Of a stretch of 29,194 bases of DNA, positions 8,442 to 15,951 are shown one piece after another. A program made the position numbers and the translations under genes. The stretch is taken from positions 1 through 29,194 of IMG/VR virus record IMGVR_UViG_3300002144_000523; one strand, written 5' to 3'. Each line of letters opens with the position of its first letter. Within the stretch, counting starts at the first letter, position 1. The stretch is from a virus. The notes under the pieces were generated by a model. It was not told the origin of the DNA, made no database searches, and saw nothing but the letters and a program-made list of their open reading frames with translations.

Positions 8442-9359
8442 TTATCGGCGAATTGAGCCACCCTCCATCGCTTGTAGAATCTCATTCTGATGCTTCTCGA
8501 ATAACTCGTTAGGCATCCGCATGATTTCGTCGACGGACCAGCTTTTCTTATCACCCTTCAAAATGGGCTTTCGAGATTTTGGAAGTCTAGGTTCTGCAAC
8601 CGACCTCGCTCTCTCTAGCGCCCGCTCTTGCGGCGTTTGAGTTACCATTCCCACGTCTATCTTAAAGCGGTCTAGAACGTTGTTTACGTCGTTAGAGGAG
8701 CCGGTTTGTATCCACTCTTTCGTTTGATAATCTTGATCCTCAAGCCAGTTGTACCAATCAGACGTTTCCACTAGGGTTTCGACGTCAGAATGGACTGCCT
8801 TAATGCGATCAAAATGTCGCTGTTGAGCTTCTGCTACCACCTCTTCAGACTTGCGCTGTTCTTGCTCAGCCAAAGATTTTCGCGTGCTTGATACCTCGTC
8901 TTGTGTTCTCTTTAGCTCGTCGAGCAACGGACCCGCCAGATCAGGGTAATCTTCCCTTAACTGAGCAAGCTTGTTGTCGTCGCGCTTCTGATCTACAAGC
9001 TGACCTTTAAGCTCGGTAAGACTTCGGAACAGGTCGGCATTTTGCCGCTTCAAGTCCGCTGCCTCTTGCGTAGCTTTGGTCATTCTCGCCTGAGCACCTT
9101 TCATCGCTTTCTCAGCCTTATCTAAGGCGAGCCTCAAATCTTCATCCTCGCCGCGTTCAGGATGTTGATCTGCGTCCTCGAAAGCTATTGTCTCTGCCTT
9201 GTCCGTAGGATCGGGGGCGTCCTGAAACACTTCCTGCTGCTCTTCTGGAGTGTCCTCATCCGGCTGCGCTGCCGTTCGGATTCCTTTTTTAGCGTTAGTC
9301 ATTTGTTCCACCAACAATCTTGCTTCTGCTTCTAGTTGCTCTGGGTCATTCTTAGCCAT
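8442..9359 (-). CDS. Scaffolding protein (305 aa)
   Basis: ATG 9359 has AAGGA 7-8 bases upstream. The protein is highly charged. Residues ~35-75 are acidic and probably disordered; residues ~75-195 form a long coiled coil (LRLALDKAEKAMKGAQARM, then LKRQNADLFRSLTELKGQL). The C-terminal ~40 residues are basic (EPRLPKSRKPILKGDKKSW), consistent with a coat-binding tail. It is immediately upstream of the capsid gene, the usual place for a scaffold. It shows no protease motif. Confidence 0.75.
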   Translation of the reverse strand: MAKNDPEQLEAEARLLVEQMTNAKKGIRTAAQPDEDTPEEQQEVFQDAPDPTDKAETIAFEDADQHPERGEDEDLRLALDKAEKAMKGAQARMTKATQEAADLKRQNADLFRSLTELKGQLVDQKRDDNKLAQLREDYPDLAGPLLDELKRTQDEVSSTRKSLAEQEQRKSEEVVAEAQQRHFDRIKAVHSDVETLVETSDWYNWLEDQDYQTKEWIQTGSSNDVNNVLDRFKIDVGMVTQTPQERALERARSVAEPRLPKSRKPILKGDKKSWSVDEIMRMPNELFEKHQNEILQAMEGGSIRR

Positions 9360-9394
9360 TCGTATTTCCTTAGGGTCCCAATTTGGGATGTCCG

Positions 9395-9691
9395 TTAGTC
9401 AATGGAGGATTTCCGCTTAGGGGTCCTCAGTTGGTCTAATAGCGCTTTCGCGCTCTCTTCAAGTTCAAGCATGTTGCGCAACTCATGGAGGCGACCTTGC
9501 TCGAACTTAAAATTCTTTTCATCTGCTTGCTCTAAACGCTCAACAGCATCATCAAAACGGCATTTGAGGAGGTCCCTGATTAGGGTCCATTCCTCCCCCG
9601 CCTTGAGGCGGAGGATAGCCTGCGCCTGCTGCTTGTTGCATTTGAGCTTGGAGTAGCTGTTGTTGCTGTTGCTGTTGTTGTTGCTGTTCAA
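9395..9691 (-). CDS. Small coiled-coil protein overlapping the portal gene 3' end (start uncertain)
   Basis: This frame continues 157 bases past the portal stop and encodes a convincing helical protein (AILRLKAGEEW, then DDAVERLEQADEKNFKFEQ, then LHELRNMLELEESAKALLD). I recall similar short proteins directly after portal genes in other phages. No ATG lies near its expected N-terminus. The best start I see is TTG 9691 with AAGAGG about 9 bases upstream, which gives 98 aa; GTG 9757 would give 120 aa. Both lie inside the portal poly-glutamine region, so the first ~20 residues (Asn/Ser-rich) are an out-of-frame reading of CAG/CAA repeats. Frameshifted expression from the portal mRNA is an alternative. 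Confidence 0.55.
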   Translation of the reverse strand: MNSNNNSNSNNSYSKLKCNKQQAQAILRLKAGEEWTLIRDLLKCRFDDAVERLEQADEKNFKFEQGRLHELRNMLELEESAKALLDQLRTPKRKSSID

Positions 9692-11564
9692 GCAGTAGCG
9701 CCTCTTCAGACTTGAGTATCTTTTCTGGGTTGATATCCATTGACGTAGCAATGTCACGAAGTAGCTGCTTTCGATCTATAACTGGAGTATCTAAGTCGTT
9801 AGAGACGAGCGAAAGGAATTGCAGCAACCGCTGGCTTTGAACTTCCTTCTGCACAAGTGCCGTGCTGCCTCTTGCAACTACCTTGAGATCACCCTTTGAT
9901 CCTTCGTTTGTTCCGAACTCCATATTCCAATGGAACAATGCGGTGACAAGTGGCTCCATCAAGAAGTCATCGATGTTCTTAATCGTCGATTTAAGCGCAA
10001 CGTTAGCCGCACCCATCAACATAGACATACCGGTTGCTGTTCGATTTAAGCCTTGCCCCTGCTCGCCATGCGTATAGCTTGGAAGGCTGGTAGTCTCGTC
10101 GGCAAATCTTCGGAAGATCTCTACTATTTGGTTCAACCCGTTGGCGTTAGCCACAGGCTGATACCAGCGGACAGCGGGCATAGAGCCGTCGCCGCCTTGC
10201 CGCAGGAAAACTCTCCACGGATGGATGTCAGTCGGGTCTTCGCCAGCAGCCAACAGGTCAGTATTTACCTCGATCATCGGACCAGAGGATAGCGCCATGT
10301 TGTCTAGCCAAATTCTAATGGCGGCATTCATGGTTCCTTGCGAGTCACGCATCATGCGAGGTACGCCAGTGCCCCAAAATTGGTGCGGGGATCTTTCGTA
10401 AGGGAATATAAAGTAAGGCATCGTGTAACCCGATATTGGGTTAAGCATGACCTTAATTACCTTTGAGTCGCACATCCAAACGCAGGCGCTGTAGTCCTTT
10501 GAAAAGTCATCTTCTTCAATCTCGATCCCGTGCTCTTCAAGCTCGTAACCGTCAACCGTGCCCCAGTACTCCAAGACAGAAAACCGTCCTGACTCTGAGT
10601 GGTCGTGGATGCCCGCAATCCTACGGCGAGTTCTTTCGTGGTCTTCCTCTGTATGATTGCCGCTACGGTTCATCTTAAGGATGTGCTTGATCACTCCAGA
10701 GTCAAAATTTGGAAGATCGGCAAGCTCTCTGAACTGGCGTCGGGTCAATACATGACGCCGGAACAAGCCATCGCAGTCATCAAGAGTCGTACAGTACGGA
10801 TCAGGGTACAGGTCGAAAATACTAACGGTTTCAATTTCAGGTGCTGGGGTCTCGATGATAGCCAGCGCGTGAACCATTTGACCTGTTTCGGGGTCCATTA
10901 CCTTTGTATAGCTTTGCTTCTTATCAATGCGGACAGTGCCGCCCTTGACCGCTCCAGAGCCGAAGATGCACGCCTCAAGGATACTTTCCTTGAGCTTCAT
11001 CTCGGCATTGGCTTCAATCATCTGGTCGAGGATATCGATGGTCATGCTTTCGGCGGCTTTTTCAGCCACGCGCTTCTCAGCCTTCTTTAACTCAACCTCC
11101 AGCTCCTTCATCCGCTCCATGATCAGGTCTTGATTCATGTTCGGGTCCATCATCTGCGATGCGGCAATGACCTCTTGGGTCGCTTGCTGGCGCATCTGCA
11201 TGGCTTGCATCGGATCAAGTTCGGGAACGGGAGTAGAATGGACGGCAAACGCTGGGTCACCGTGCTGGAATATCAAATCGATTATACGGCTGTAAGCAGC
11301 CATGACTTTCGTGCGGGTCAGACCAACAAAAACTTTTGAGCGGGCACCACTTTCGTTAAGACGAGCCAAAACATCCGGCTCATATTGACCATTGTATTGG
11401 CGCAAGTCTTTAAGCCACTCGTTTTCAGTTTCTTTACGAGCGTCTTTGTATTCTTGAAAAGTGCTGGCGAGCCTATGCCCTAAGCTTTGGAGGCTTTGAT
11501 CTTGCACCCCATCAGCTTCTTCGGACTTGGCTTCACCTTCCTCTTCATATGGATCTTGAATCAT
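9552..11564 (-). CDS. Portal protein (670 aa)
   Basis: ATG 11564 overlaps the TerL stop by one base (TAATG). The length and features match large podovirus-type portal proteins: KARSKVFVGLTR-type N-terminal motifs (residues ~74-86), a charged helix around residues 155-195, YWGTVDGYEL, PYFIFPYERSPHQFWGTGVP, and an ADETTSLPSYTHGEQGQGLN segment before a long helix. It forms the dodecameric DNA channel at one capsid vertex. The C-terminus holds a run of about 11 glutamines followed by a Gly/Pro/Gln-rich tail. The 3' end overlaps another frame that appears coding. Confidence 0.88.
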   Translation of the reverse strand: MIQDPYEEEGEAKSEEADGVQDQSLQSLGHRLASTFQEYKDARKETENEWLKDLRQYNGQYEPDVLARLNESGARSKVFVGLTRTKVMAAYSRIIDLIFQHGDPAFAVHSTPVPELDPMQAMQMRQQATQEVIAASQMMDPNMNQDLIMERMKELEVELKKAEKRVAEKAAESMTIDILDQMIEANAEMKLKESILEACIFGSGAVKGGTVRIDKKQSYTKVMDPETGQMVHALAIIETPAPEIETVSIFDLYPDPYCTTLDDCDGLFRRHVLTRRQFRELADLPNFDSGVIKHILKMNRSGNHTEEDHERTRRRIAGIHDHSESGRFSVLEYWGTVDGYELEEHGIEIEEDDFSKDYSACVWMCDSKVIKVMLNPISGYTMPYFIFPYERSPHQFWGTGVPRMMRDSQGTMNAAIRIWLDNMALSSGPMIEVNTDLLAAGEDPTDIHPWRVFLRQGGDGSMPAVRWYQPVANANGLNQIVEIFRRFADETTSLPSYTHGEQGQGLNRTATGMSMLMGAANVALKSTIKNIDDFLMEPLVTALFHWNMEFGTNEGSKGDLKVVARGSTALVQKEVQSQRLLQFLSLVSNDLDTPVIDRKQLLRDIATSMDINPEKILKSEEALLLEQQQQQQQQQQLLQAQMQQAAGAGYPPPQGGGGMDPNQGPPQMPF

Positions 11565-13144
11565 TAATAGCCTGCAACAGAATCAACCGTTTTAAACCGA
11601 CGTGTTGTCGATCTGTACCTCGGGCGAGGCATTGAGGCAAGTCCATGCAGGGCGATAGCGTAAGCCATCACACGGTCATCATAGCACCCCCGCTGAGAAT
11701 TGAAAGCCCCTTTATCATCAATGACATACGTGCGTAATTCATTAACTAATTCAATGTCACTGATGCCAGATTGACCCTGCCTCAGTAGCGCTGCGAGGTT
11801 GTCAATGATGAGCGGTTTTGTTTTTGAGGTGGTCAAAAAACCACCGCGTTTGGTCGCCTTGTCAGCGTAAGCCCCATCGACAGAATGCTCGACAAAAAGG
11901 TTGCCGTAACTAAGCTCCATCAGCCTGCGAAGAGTGGTCAAACCGTGGTTGTTTCGCTCGACGATAACGTAAGCGTTGTTGTATCTCTGCCCTATCTGGG
12001 CGACCACATTGCCCCACTCCCATGGGTCTATATGACCATGCCAGCACGCTACCTGCCTGCCTTGAGAATCAAGAACTTGAGCGCAACTGTAGTCGCCGTA
12101 TGCCAACCCTTCTGCAACGTCTACGCCAATGGCGTAGTTGTCATCGCCAAGAGGGGGATACCATTCTTGATATGGTCCATAGGACCGGTCGCTTATCTTT
12201 CCTCCGCGAATCTCCCCTTTAAAATCAGCCGTGTAGCAATCGTTCTCACTGTTTGTTAAGTGGGAGTCCTCAACAAAGCACCTGCCCGACGTCAAGAAAG
12301 CCTCTAGCGGCGTTGACGGGTACTCCTGTCGGAACAAATCAGTCCCGCCCAGCTCGTCCAGCTTTGCCCGCCGAAAAGCCAGTTGGGAATCGTCTAGATT
12401 GAACCGCTTAGCAAGCTCGTACTCTTCGGGCGTAACCACAAAATATGGAGACGGGGTCCTACGGTACTCAGGCATCCAGAACCACGGTATAAAGCAGGTG
12501 ATCCACTCGGACTCACCCCGCAGAGACTTCATGACCTGATCGTAAAACCATCCGCCAGCACCATTCGCCGTGCTCTCCAGAATAACCTCGGTGTTGACTC
12601 CGCCGACAGTCTGCAAGAGACCCGCGACTATGTCTGATCCTTGGGGGTAGAAGGCAACTTCTGACCCGTGGACAAATCGGTTTGTTTGTCCCCGTCCAGT
12701 CTGCGTCGAGCGGGCTGTTCCAACGCGGTAGCGGCTATTGATCTCCTCAAATACCAAAGTTGACGCGGACTGAGAAGCGAGCGGAGGCGCAAAAGCTGCA
12801 TGGGGGACATTGTCATAAAAGTATTTGACCATGTTGAAAATAGCGTTGGTGGATTCCGCCAAGTGAGACAGCACGAAAGCATTGGCGTTTCTATTTTGCG
12901 TCACTTTCCAGAAGTTTCGACCCTGCGAGTACGTCGATATGCCCGTTTGCCTCGCCTTTAGCACCAGCGCACGGATGTTTCCCTGATCTTTTAACTGCGT
13001 TTCCAGCTTGTTATGGACGTAAAGCTGGGCTTCATTCAACACAAATGCGCGCCTTTCTCCCGTCTTATCGACAATTTTCAGCACGTTCTTCGCGTACAAA
13101 GGGAAGTTTTTCTTCAGTTTTGCTGCCGCTTGCTCAAATTCCAA
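11564..13144 (-). CDS. Terminase large subunit (526 aa)
   Basis: This is the ATP-driven DNA packaging motor and headful/cohesive nuclease. The Walker A-like motif is KARQTGIST (63-71), the Walker B region is FVHGSEVAFY (about 157-166, Glu162 catalytic), and the coupling motif is ILESTANGAGG (188-198). The RNase H-like nuclease has Asp342 (IGVDVAEG), Glu396 (VERNNHG) and Asp489/490 (YDDRVMAYA). The layout is like P22 gp2-type TerL. The only plausible start is TTG 13144, because an in-frame TGA lies three codons upstream. The start overlaps the end of the HNH gene by 11 bases. Confidence 0.93.
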   Translation of the reverse strand: MEFEQAAAKLKKNFPLYAKNVLKIVDKTGERRAFVLNEAQLYVHNKLETQLKDQGNIRALVLKARQTGISTYSQGRNFWKVTQNRNANAFVLSHLAESTNAIFNMVKYFYDNVPHAAFAPPLASQSASTLVFEEINSRYRVGTARSTQTGRGQTNRFVHGSEVAFYPQGSDIVAGLLQTVGGVNTEVILESTANGAGGWFYDQVMKSLRGESEWITCFIPWFWMPEYRRTPSPYFVVTPEEYELAKRFNLDDSQLAFRRAKLDELGGTDLFRQEYPSTPLEAFLTSGRCFVEDSHLTNSENDCYTADFKGEIRGGKISDRSYGPYQEWYPPLGDDNYAIGVDVAEGLAYGDYSCAQVLDSQGRQVACWHGHIDPWEWGNVVAQIGQRYNNAYVIVERNNHGLTTLRRLMELSYGNLFVEHSVDGAYADKATKRGGFLTTSKTKPLIIDNLAALLRQGQSGISDIELVNELRTYVIDDKGAFNSQRGCYDDRVMAYAIALHGLASMPRPRYRSTTRRFKTVDSVAGY

Positions 13145-13586
13145 GGTTGTTCACCACCGCTCGGCACCACCACGCGAAATCTTCGTCGTCTAAAGTGCTT
13201 CTCATAAAGTTAGCCCGGACACAAACAAGCCTGACATTGCCGTCTTCATAGCCTTTGTCACGGTCAACCCTGTCTGGACTGATCGACATGTCTGAATGTT
13301 TGTGCGTATAGTGCATGGGGATGCCAGAAATGGCGCAAATACCCCTCTGATCGTCGTATAGCTTGAGTAAATCGTCTAGGGATACTGGGACCCCAGGGTA
13401 ACTAGCGTTCTTGTGGCGGCGTTTTAAAGCCGTTAAACGCATGGTCAGGTATCCAGACAAGGTTGCGTTGTGACGCTTCTTGTCCGCTTCATACCTGCAC
13501 TGGCTGCACCTGCCGCTGTTACGAACAAATGACGTTAGTAACTTGTCAGCGCCGCATACATTGCATTTTTTATAGTCAATTTCCAA
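13134..13586 (-). CDS. HNH endonuclease (150 aa)
   Basis: The N-terminal zinc-ribbon-like pattern is C-x2-C (NVCGAD) and C-x2-C (RCSQCR). The C-terminal HNH region runs GICAISGIPMHY, then SPDRVDRDKGYEDGNVRLVC. The start is TTG 13586, with an in-frame stop directly before it; it lies inside the upstream DUF5675 gene (52-bp overlap). Standalone HNH proteins next to TerL are common. Many are needed for DNA packaging cleavage or act as homing nucleases. Because it is wedged between lysis and terminase genes with overlaps on both sides, I favour a packaging-associated role, by inference. Confidence 0.8.
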   Translation of the reverse strand: MEIDYKKCNVCGADKLLTSFVRNSGRCSQCRYEADKKRHNATLSGYLTMRLTALKRRHKNASYPGVPVSLDDLLKLYDDQRGICAISGIPMHYTHKHSDMSISPDRVDRDKGYEDGNVRLVCVRANFMRSTLDDEDFAWWCRAVVNNLGI

Positions 13587-13945
13587 TCAAGTCCCATCAT
13601 CTGCTCCTCAAAGGCAGCCACAGCGTCTTTGCTCTTGCTAACGCCGACACGGTCACCCATGAGGTATTTCCCTAACCCTATACAGCCCTGCACATCCTTG
13701 GGGTAATTAGCCACATGCATTAACACAAACGTCCTGTCTTCCACGTCCTTAACCTCCCACGTCCAACCAAACCGTGGCGACTCACGCCAGCCCATCTGGT
13801 AGGTCCCCACAGGGATACAGGAGATCATAGGAGCGTTGTCAAGCCACGGACGCTCTATCGTGTAGTATCGGGTGCCATTGCAGTCTAAGACGCCTAGCGT
13901 GCCCTCTGGGTGGTAACAAAAGCGACGCAGCTCAATCTCTGTCAC
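13535..13945 (-). CDS. DUF5675-family protein, candidate cell-wall-active enzyme (136 aa)
   Basis: The start is GTG 13945, with GGAGG 6 bases upstream deciding it. The sequence has the family's signature features by memory: RYYTIERPWLDNAPMISCIP, GTYQMGWRESPRFGWTWEV, and LMHVANYPKDVQGCIGLG. The H...N...D..GCI arrangement recalls the His/Cys active site of L,D-transpeptidases, but no function is proven. Its position among small lysis-type genes makes cell-wall attack plausible. No other endolysin is visible in the late block, so this is the best lysin candidate. Confidence 0.7.
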   Translation of the reverse strand: MTEIELRRFCYHPEGTLGVLDCNGTRYYTIERPWLDNAPMISCIPVGTYQMGWRESPRFGWTWEVKDVEDRTFVLMHVANYPKDVQGCIGLGKYLMGDRVGVSKSKDAVAAFEEQMMGLDWKLTIKNAMYAALTSY

Positions 13946-14105
13946 GGGTCGCCTCCAAGTGCTTTACCTCACGCGCAAACTTCCGCTCTTTGCGCTGGTC
14001 ATTCTTCTTCCCAAAGATAGCGTCAAAGTTCTCGCTAAATTTTTTATGGTCTTCTGGGCGGCGTACATCGCCCTTCCCATATCTAGTCTCACGGTGATTA
14101 GTCAT
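13932..14105 (-). CDS. Small conserved basic phage protein (57 aa)
   Basis: ATG 14105 begins MTNHRETRYGKGDVRRPEDH; GAG lies about 7 bases upstream. A TTG 12 bases earlier is possible. The protein is highly charged (many Lys, Arg, Asp, Glu) and ends EVKHLEATRDRD. I recall short proteins with the MTNHRETRYGKGD-type N-terminus in other phages, without function. It overlaps the DUF5675 gene by 14 bases, which suggests coupled translation. Confidence 0.65.
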   Translation of the reverse strand: MTNHRETRYGKGDVRRPEDHKKFSENFDAIFGKKNDQRKERKFAREVKHLEATRDRD

Positions 14106-14162
14106 TTTCAATCTCAATATTTATATATTTTTTGCAAGGTGCTCTCATAACGATCCCCCCCC

Positions 14163-14360
14163 CTAATCGACGAGGTGAAGCGCATATTCATAAGCAATGC
14201 CTTTTGCCATCAACGACCCAACTGCATCCTCAAGCTCAGAGGTAATGAAGTAAGACTGATCCCCAAACCTCAACACGGTAACCAATGGAATGATGAACAC
14301 CTCAAGCGGCATATCAAACGATTTGGCGGCTGTTTCAAGCGATATCAGTAATTGCTCCAT
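14163..14360 (-). CDS. Small protein of unknown function (65 aa)
   Basis: ATG 14360 has an excellent AGGAG 6 bases upstream, so it is probably real. The sequence includes MPLEVFIIPLVTVLRFGDQ and an acidic C-terminal half. The hydrophobic stretch is too short and too mixed for a confident membrane span. It lies between the small membrane protein and the basic 57-aa protein in the lysis-type cluster. Confidence 0.6.
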   Translation of the reverse strand: MEQLLISLETAAKSFDMPLEVFIIPLVTVLRFGDQSYFITSELEDAVGSLMAKGIAYEYALHLVD

Positions 14361-14388
14361 GTCATCTCCTAAAGCCCTTACAGAGCCT

Positions 14389-14559
14389 CTAGTTGTCCTT
14401 GTCCTTCTTATCCTTTAGGGCGTTGAACAGGTTGAACAGAACCTCGACCTTGCTCTTCAACGTCTCCACATCACCGATCAGTCTGCTAATCGTATAAATC
14501 AGGAGCGTCACACCAACCAAAGGTGCCCACAACTGCGACAGTAATTCCACAGCGTCCAC
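14389..14559 (-). CDS. Small single-span membrane protein, candidate holin (56 aa)
   Basis: The start is GTG 14559, with AGGG about 6 bases upstream, and it stops at TAG 14389. The N-terminal 9 residues are followed by one hydrophobic segment (LWAPLVGVTLLIYTISRLI, about residues 10-28). Then comes a short amphipathic heptad region (GDVETLKSKVEVLFNLFNAL) and a Lys/Asp-rich tail. The shape fits a small phage holin or accessory lysis protein, and the neighbours support it. Confidence 0.6.
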   Translation of the reverse strand: MDAVELLSQLWAPLVGVTLLIYTISRLIGDVETLKSKVEVLFNLFNALKDKKDKDN

Positions 14560-14561
14560 GG

Positions 14562-14666
14562 TTAACCCTTTTTGATTCGCGTAGGGCTTTTCTTCTTCCC
14601 AGCAGTCTTGGCAGATCGCTTGCCGCTAGAGGTGACCTTTACCTTCCCTTTTGCCGGTGTAGCCAT
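14562..14666 (-). CDS. Very small basic phage protein (34 aa)
   Basis: The ORF from ATG 14666 begins MATPAKGKVKVTSSGKRSAK and ends TRIKKG. It is almost entirely Lys, Arg, Ser, Thr and Gly. AGGAA lies about 9 bases upstream. Similar tiny basic proteins (MATxxKGxKVKVTxSGKxV type) occur in many phage late regions by memory. It ends two bases before the GTG of the small membrane gene. Function is unknown; nucleic-acid binding is a guess. Confidence 0.6.
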   Translation of the reverse strand: MATPAKGKVKVTSSGKRSAKTAGKKKSPTRIKKG

Positions 14667-14937
14667 TTTCAATATTTCCTATTTTCAAATTTTTGGTTTC
14701 TGATTTTTTCGGAAAGTGAGGTGAGAAAGACCGCCCCCCCTAAAAGGGAACCTCTAAATTTGCATTTATTTACTGATAGTCCCCCCATGGAACCACCCTC
14801 ACGACCGTCGCCATTTTCCACCCACTACCCCCCCCCTGCCATCCTTTTACTGTACATGCATACAGTACCTTTTATGCACGATCTACGGTGCTGATGGGGT
14901 CGATTGATGGGCATCTTCCTACTAAGACCATGCCTAT
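14667..14937. other. 271-base noncoding gap between TerS and the lysis-type genes
   Basis: I find no credible gene here on either strand; the longest minus-strand ATG frames stop within 15 codons. It contains a near-consensus LexA box (14848-14867) and three C-runs (around 14735, 14776 and 14829-14837) that would be G-runs in late mRNA. A CCC-TTTTA-GGG micro-hairpin lies near 14738-14750 on the minus strand. Plus-strand frames across this region are shadows of the small minus-strand genes. Confidence 0.6.
14848..14867. promoter_or_regulatory. LexA (SOS) box
   Basis: The sequence TACTGTACATGCATACAGTA matches the gammaproteobacterial LexA consensus TACTG(TA)5CAGTA at 18 of 20 positions. Both CTG/CAG half-sites and the flanking TA/TA are intact, and it is a near-perfect inverted repeat. 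It lies in a noncoding gap of the late block. I cannot identify the promoter it controls with confidence. Confidence 0.8.
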
Positions 14938-15459
14938 CTACTGTAACGTGTTGTTTTCATTGAGTATTGTGTCGTCAAAAGAGCCGCCTTCTAGCTCATC
15001 AAGGTCTAGATCAGCGAGGAAAGCCCCAGAAAACTGGACAACCTCCTTTCGTTCGGGTGCAATCCAGCCTTCTGCCTTGAATAGCTGCTCAATGGCTCTC
15101 AGCCGGTCAGCATCTCTAGCTGCATCCTCGCCGAGTGTCTCCAGCCGCTCGATCCAACGTTCCCGTCTACCCTCAGTATCTCTGCTCATTTTCGCCCTTT
15201 TGGTGTCAATGCCTGCCTTTACACTAATATTGTCTAACAGCCTGAAAGCTTGGACGTTTGGGTGTTTATACCCTGCTGCCTCTGCTGATCTGGTTGCATT
15301 GCCTGATGTTAGATAGTTCTCGACGAACTTCTGCTGACGTAGATTGAGAGGCTTAACCTGATCGGTGTTGTCTCCCCTTACTGTGTCTCTCTCTACTAGC
15401 ATTTGATCTACTACCTGTGATGGCGCCGGAGTTGGGGGGGAGTTGGGTTTTTCCCGCAT
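14938..15459 (-). CDS. Terminase small subunit (173 aa)
   Basis: TerS recognises the packaging site and loads TerL. After a Pro-rich N-terminus comes the DNA-binding helix-turn-helix region LNLRQQKFVENYLTSGNATR, then AEAAGYKHPNVQAFRLLDN, which is a typical terminase_2-type pattern. A helical oligomerisation region follows (RWIERLETLGEDAARDADRL). ATG 15459 overlaps the stop of the upstream gene (TGATG). A longer frame to 15507 exists but runs into that gene. TerS and TerL are separated by about 1.8 kb of lysis-type and HNH genes. Confidence 0.85.
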   Translation of the reverse strand: MREKPNSPPTPAPSQVVDQMLVERDTVRGDNTDQVKPLNLRQQKFVENYLTSGNATRSAEAAGYKHPNVQAFRLLDNISVKAGIDTKRAKMSRDTEGRRERWIERLETLGEDAARDADRLRAIEQLFKAEGWIAPERKEVVQFSGAFLADLDLDELEGGSFDDTILNENNTLQ

Positions 15460-15737
15460 CAGAAAAATTTCGACACTGCGGTGACTATCGCCGCGAACAC
15501 TACCCAAGCCGCACGCTCTACCACCATGCCGCGCCCTGCGTTCTGTGCCATCTGCTTATCTACTAGCCGCACCTGAACCTCTAATGCGTCTAGCCTATGG
15601 TCGTGCCCATCGATGCGCTTATGACCGCCAGTGAGCCGCTCGTCGATTCTCGCCAAGTGCTGAAGCGTCTCGCCGACCGCGTCAAGCTTCGATTCCATTC
15701 TGTCAAGCCGCCGGTCTATATCCACGTCCGCATCCAA
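15459..15737 (-). CDS. Coiled-coil protein with C-terminal membrane span (92 aa, XhlA-like)
   Basis: The start is TTG 15737 with AAGG/GCGG just upstream. Residues 5-65 are a heptad-rich coiled coil (RRLDRMESKLDAVGETLQHL). One hydrophobic C-terminal segment follows (AAWVVFAAIVTAVSKFF). This topology is that of XhlA-like phage lysis accessory proteins or tail-anchored holin partners. It is the first gene of the late minus-strand block, about 35 bases after a perfect TATAAT. Confidence 0.65.
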   Translation of the reverse strand: MDADVDIDRRLDRMESKLDAVGETLQHLARIDERLTGGHKRIDGHDHRLDALEVQVRLVDKQMAQNAGRGMVVERAAWVVFAAIVTAVSKFF

Positions 15738-15773
15738 TTTCCGCCCTTCTACTAGTAGCTATCTTTGAATGAA

Positions 15774-15779
15774 ATTATA
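15774..15779 (-). promoter_or_regulatory. Candidate late promoter -10 (TATAAT)
   Basis: A perfect TATAAT on the minus strand is followed by about 35 bases of leader to the first late gene. No convincing TTGACA-like element sits 16-18 bases upstream, so it may need an activator, or it may be a chance match in AT-rich sequence. Confidence 0.4.
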
Positions 15780-15819
15780 CCCGCATATTAAATTAATTGC
15801 GCGTAGATGCAAAAAAAGC

Positions 15820-15849
15820 TTGCGTGCCGAATTTAAGCCGTGGTAGATT
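15820..15849 (+). promoter_or_regulatory. Candidate early promoter (TTGCGT-18-TAGATT)
   Basis: A -35-like TTGCGT (15820-15825) and a -10-like TAGATT (15844-15849) are separated by 18 bases. The predicted start site would fall on or next to the 17-bp palindrome at 15857-15873, which gives an obvious place for repression. About 100 bases of leader would precede the first ribozyme cleavage site. Confidence 0.4.
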
Positions 15850-15856
15850 TCATTTG

Positions 15857-15873
15857 TCTGGTAATTTACCAGA
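15857..15873. promoter_or_regulatory. 17-bp operator-like palindrome
   Basis: TCTGGTAA-T-TTACCAGA is a perfect inverted repeat with one central base. Its position around the predicted start site of the early block suits a repressor operator, possibly for one of the HTH proteins in this window. As RNA it could also form a hairpin, but the loop would be too tight for the full stem. Confidence 0.55.
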
Positions 15874-15951
15874 TCCGACCTAGAGGGCTAGGGGCACCCC
15901 GAGAGACTGTGATAGAGCAGATGCGACGGGTGAAGCGGCAAGACCCATTCA

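Noticed and set aside
8761-8790. Hammerhead-like pieces (CTGACG and GAAAC) on the minus strand in the scaffold gene
   Set aside because: There is no stem II between them and no flanking stems; it is coding sequence.
10599-11339. Plus-strand frames up to 163 codons opposite the portal gene
   Set aside because: The portal protein is clear on the other strand, and these frames lack SDs, domains and neighbours on their strand.
14523-15316. Plus-strand frames of 123 and 142 codons near the LexA box
   Set aside because: They run antisense to the small late genes and TerS, are Ser/Pro/Leu-rich as expected of antisense frames, and the first crosses the LexA box and C-runs.
15441-15485. CTGATG and GAAA near the TerS start on the minus strand
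   Set aside because: The elements are in the wrong order and spacing for a hammerhead and cannot form the three stems.
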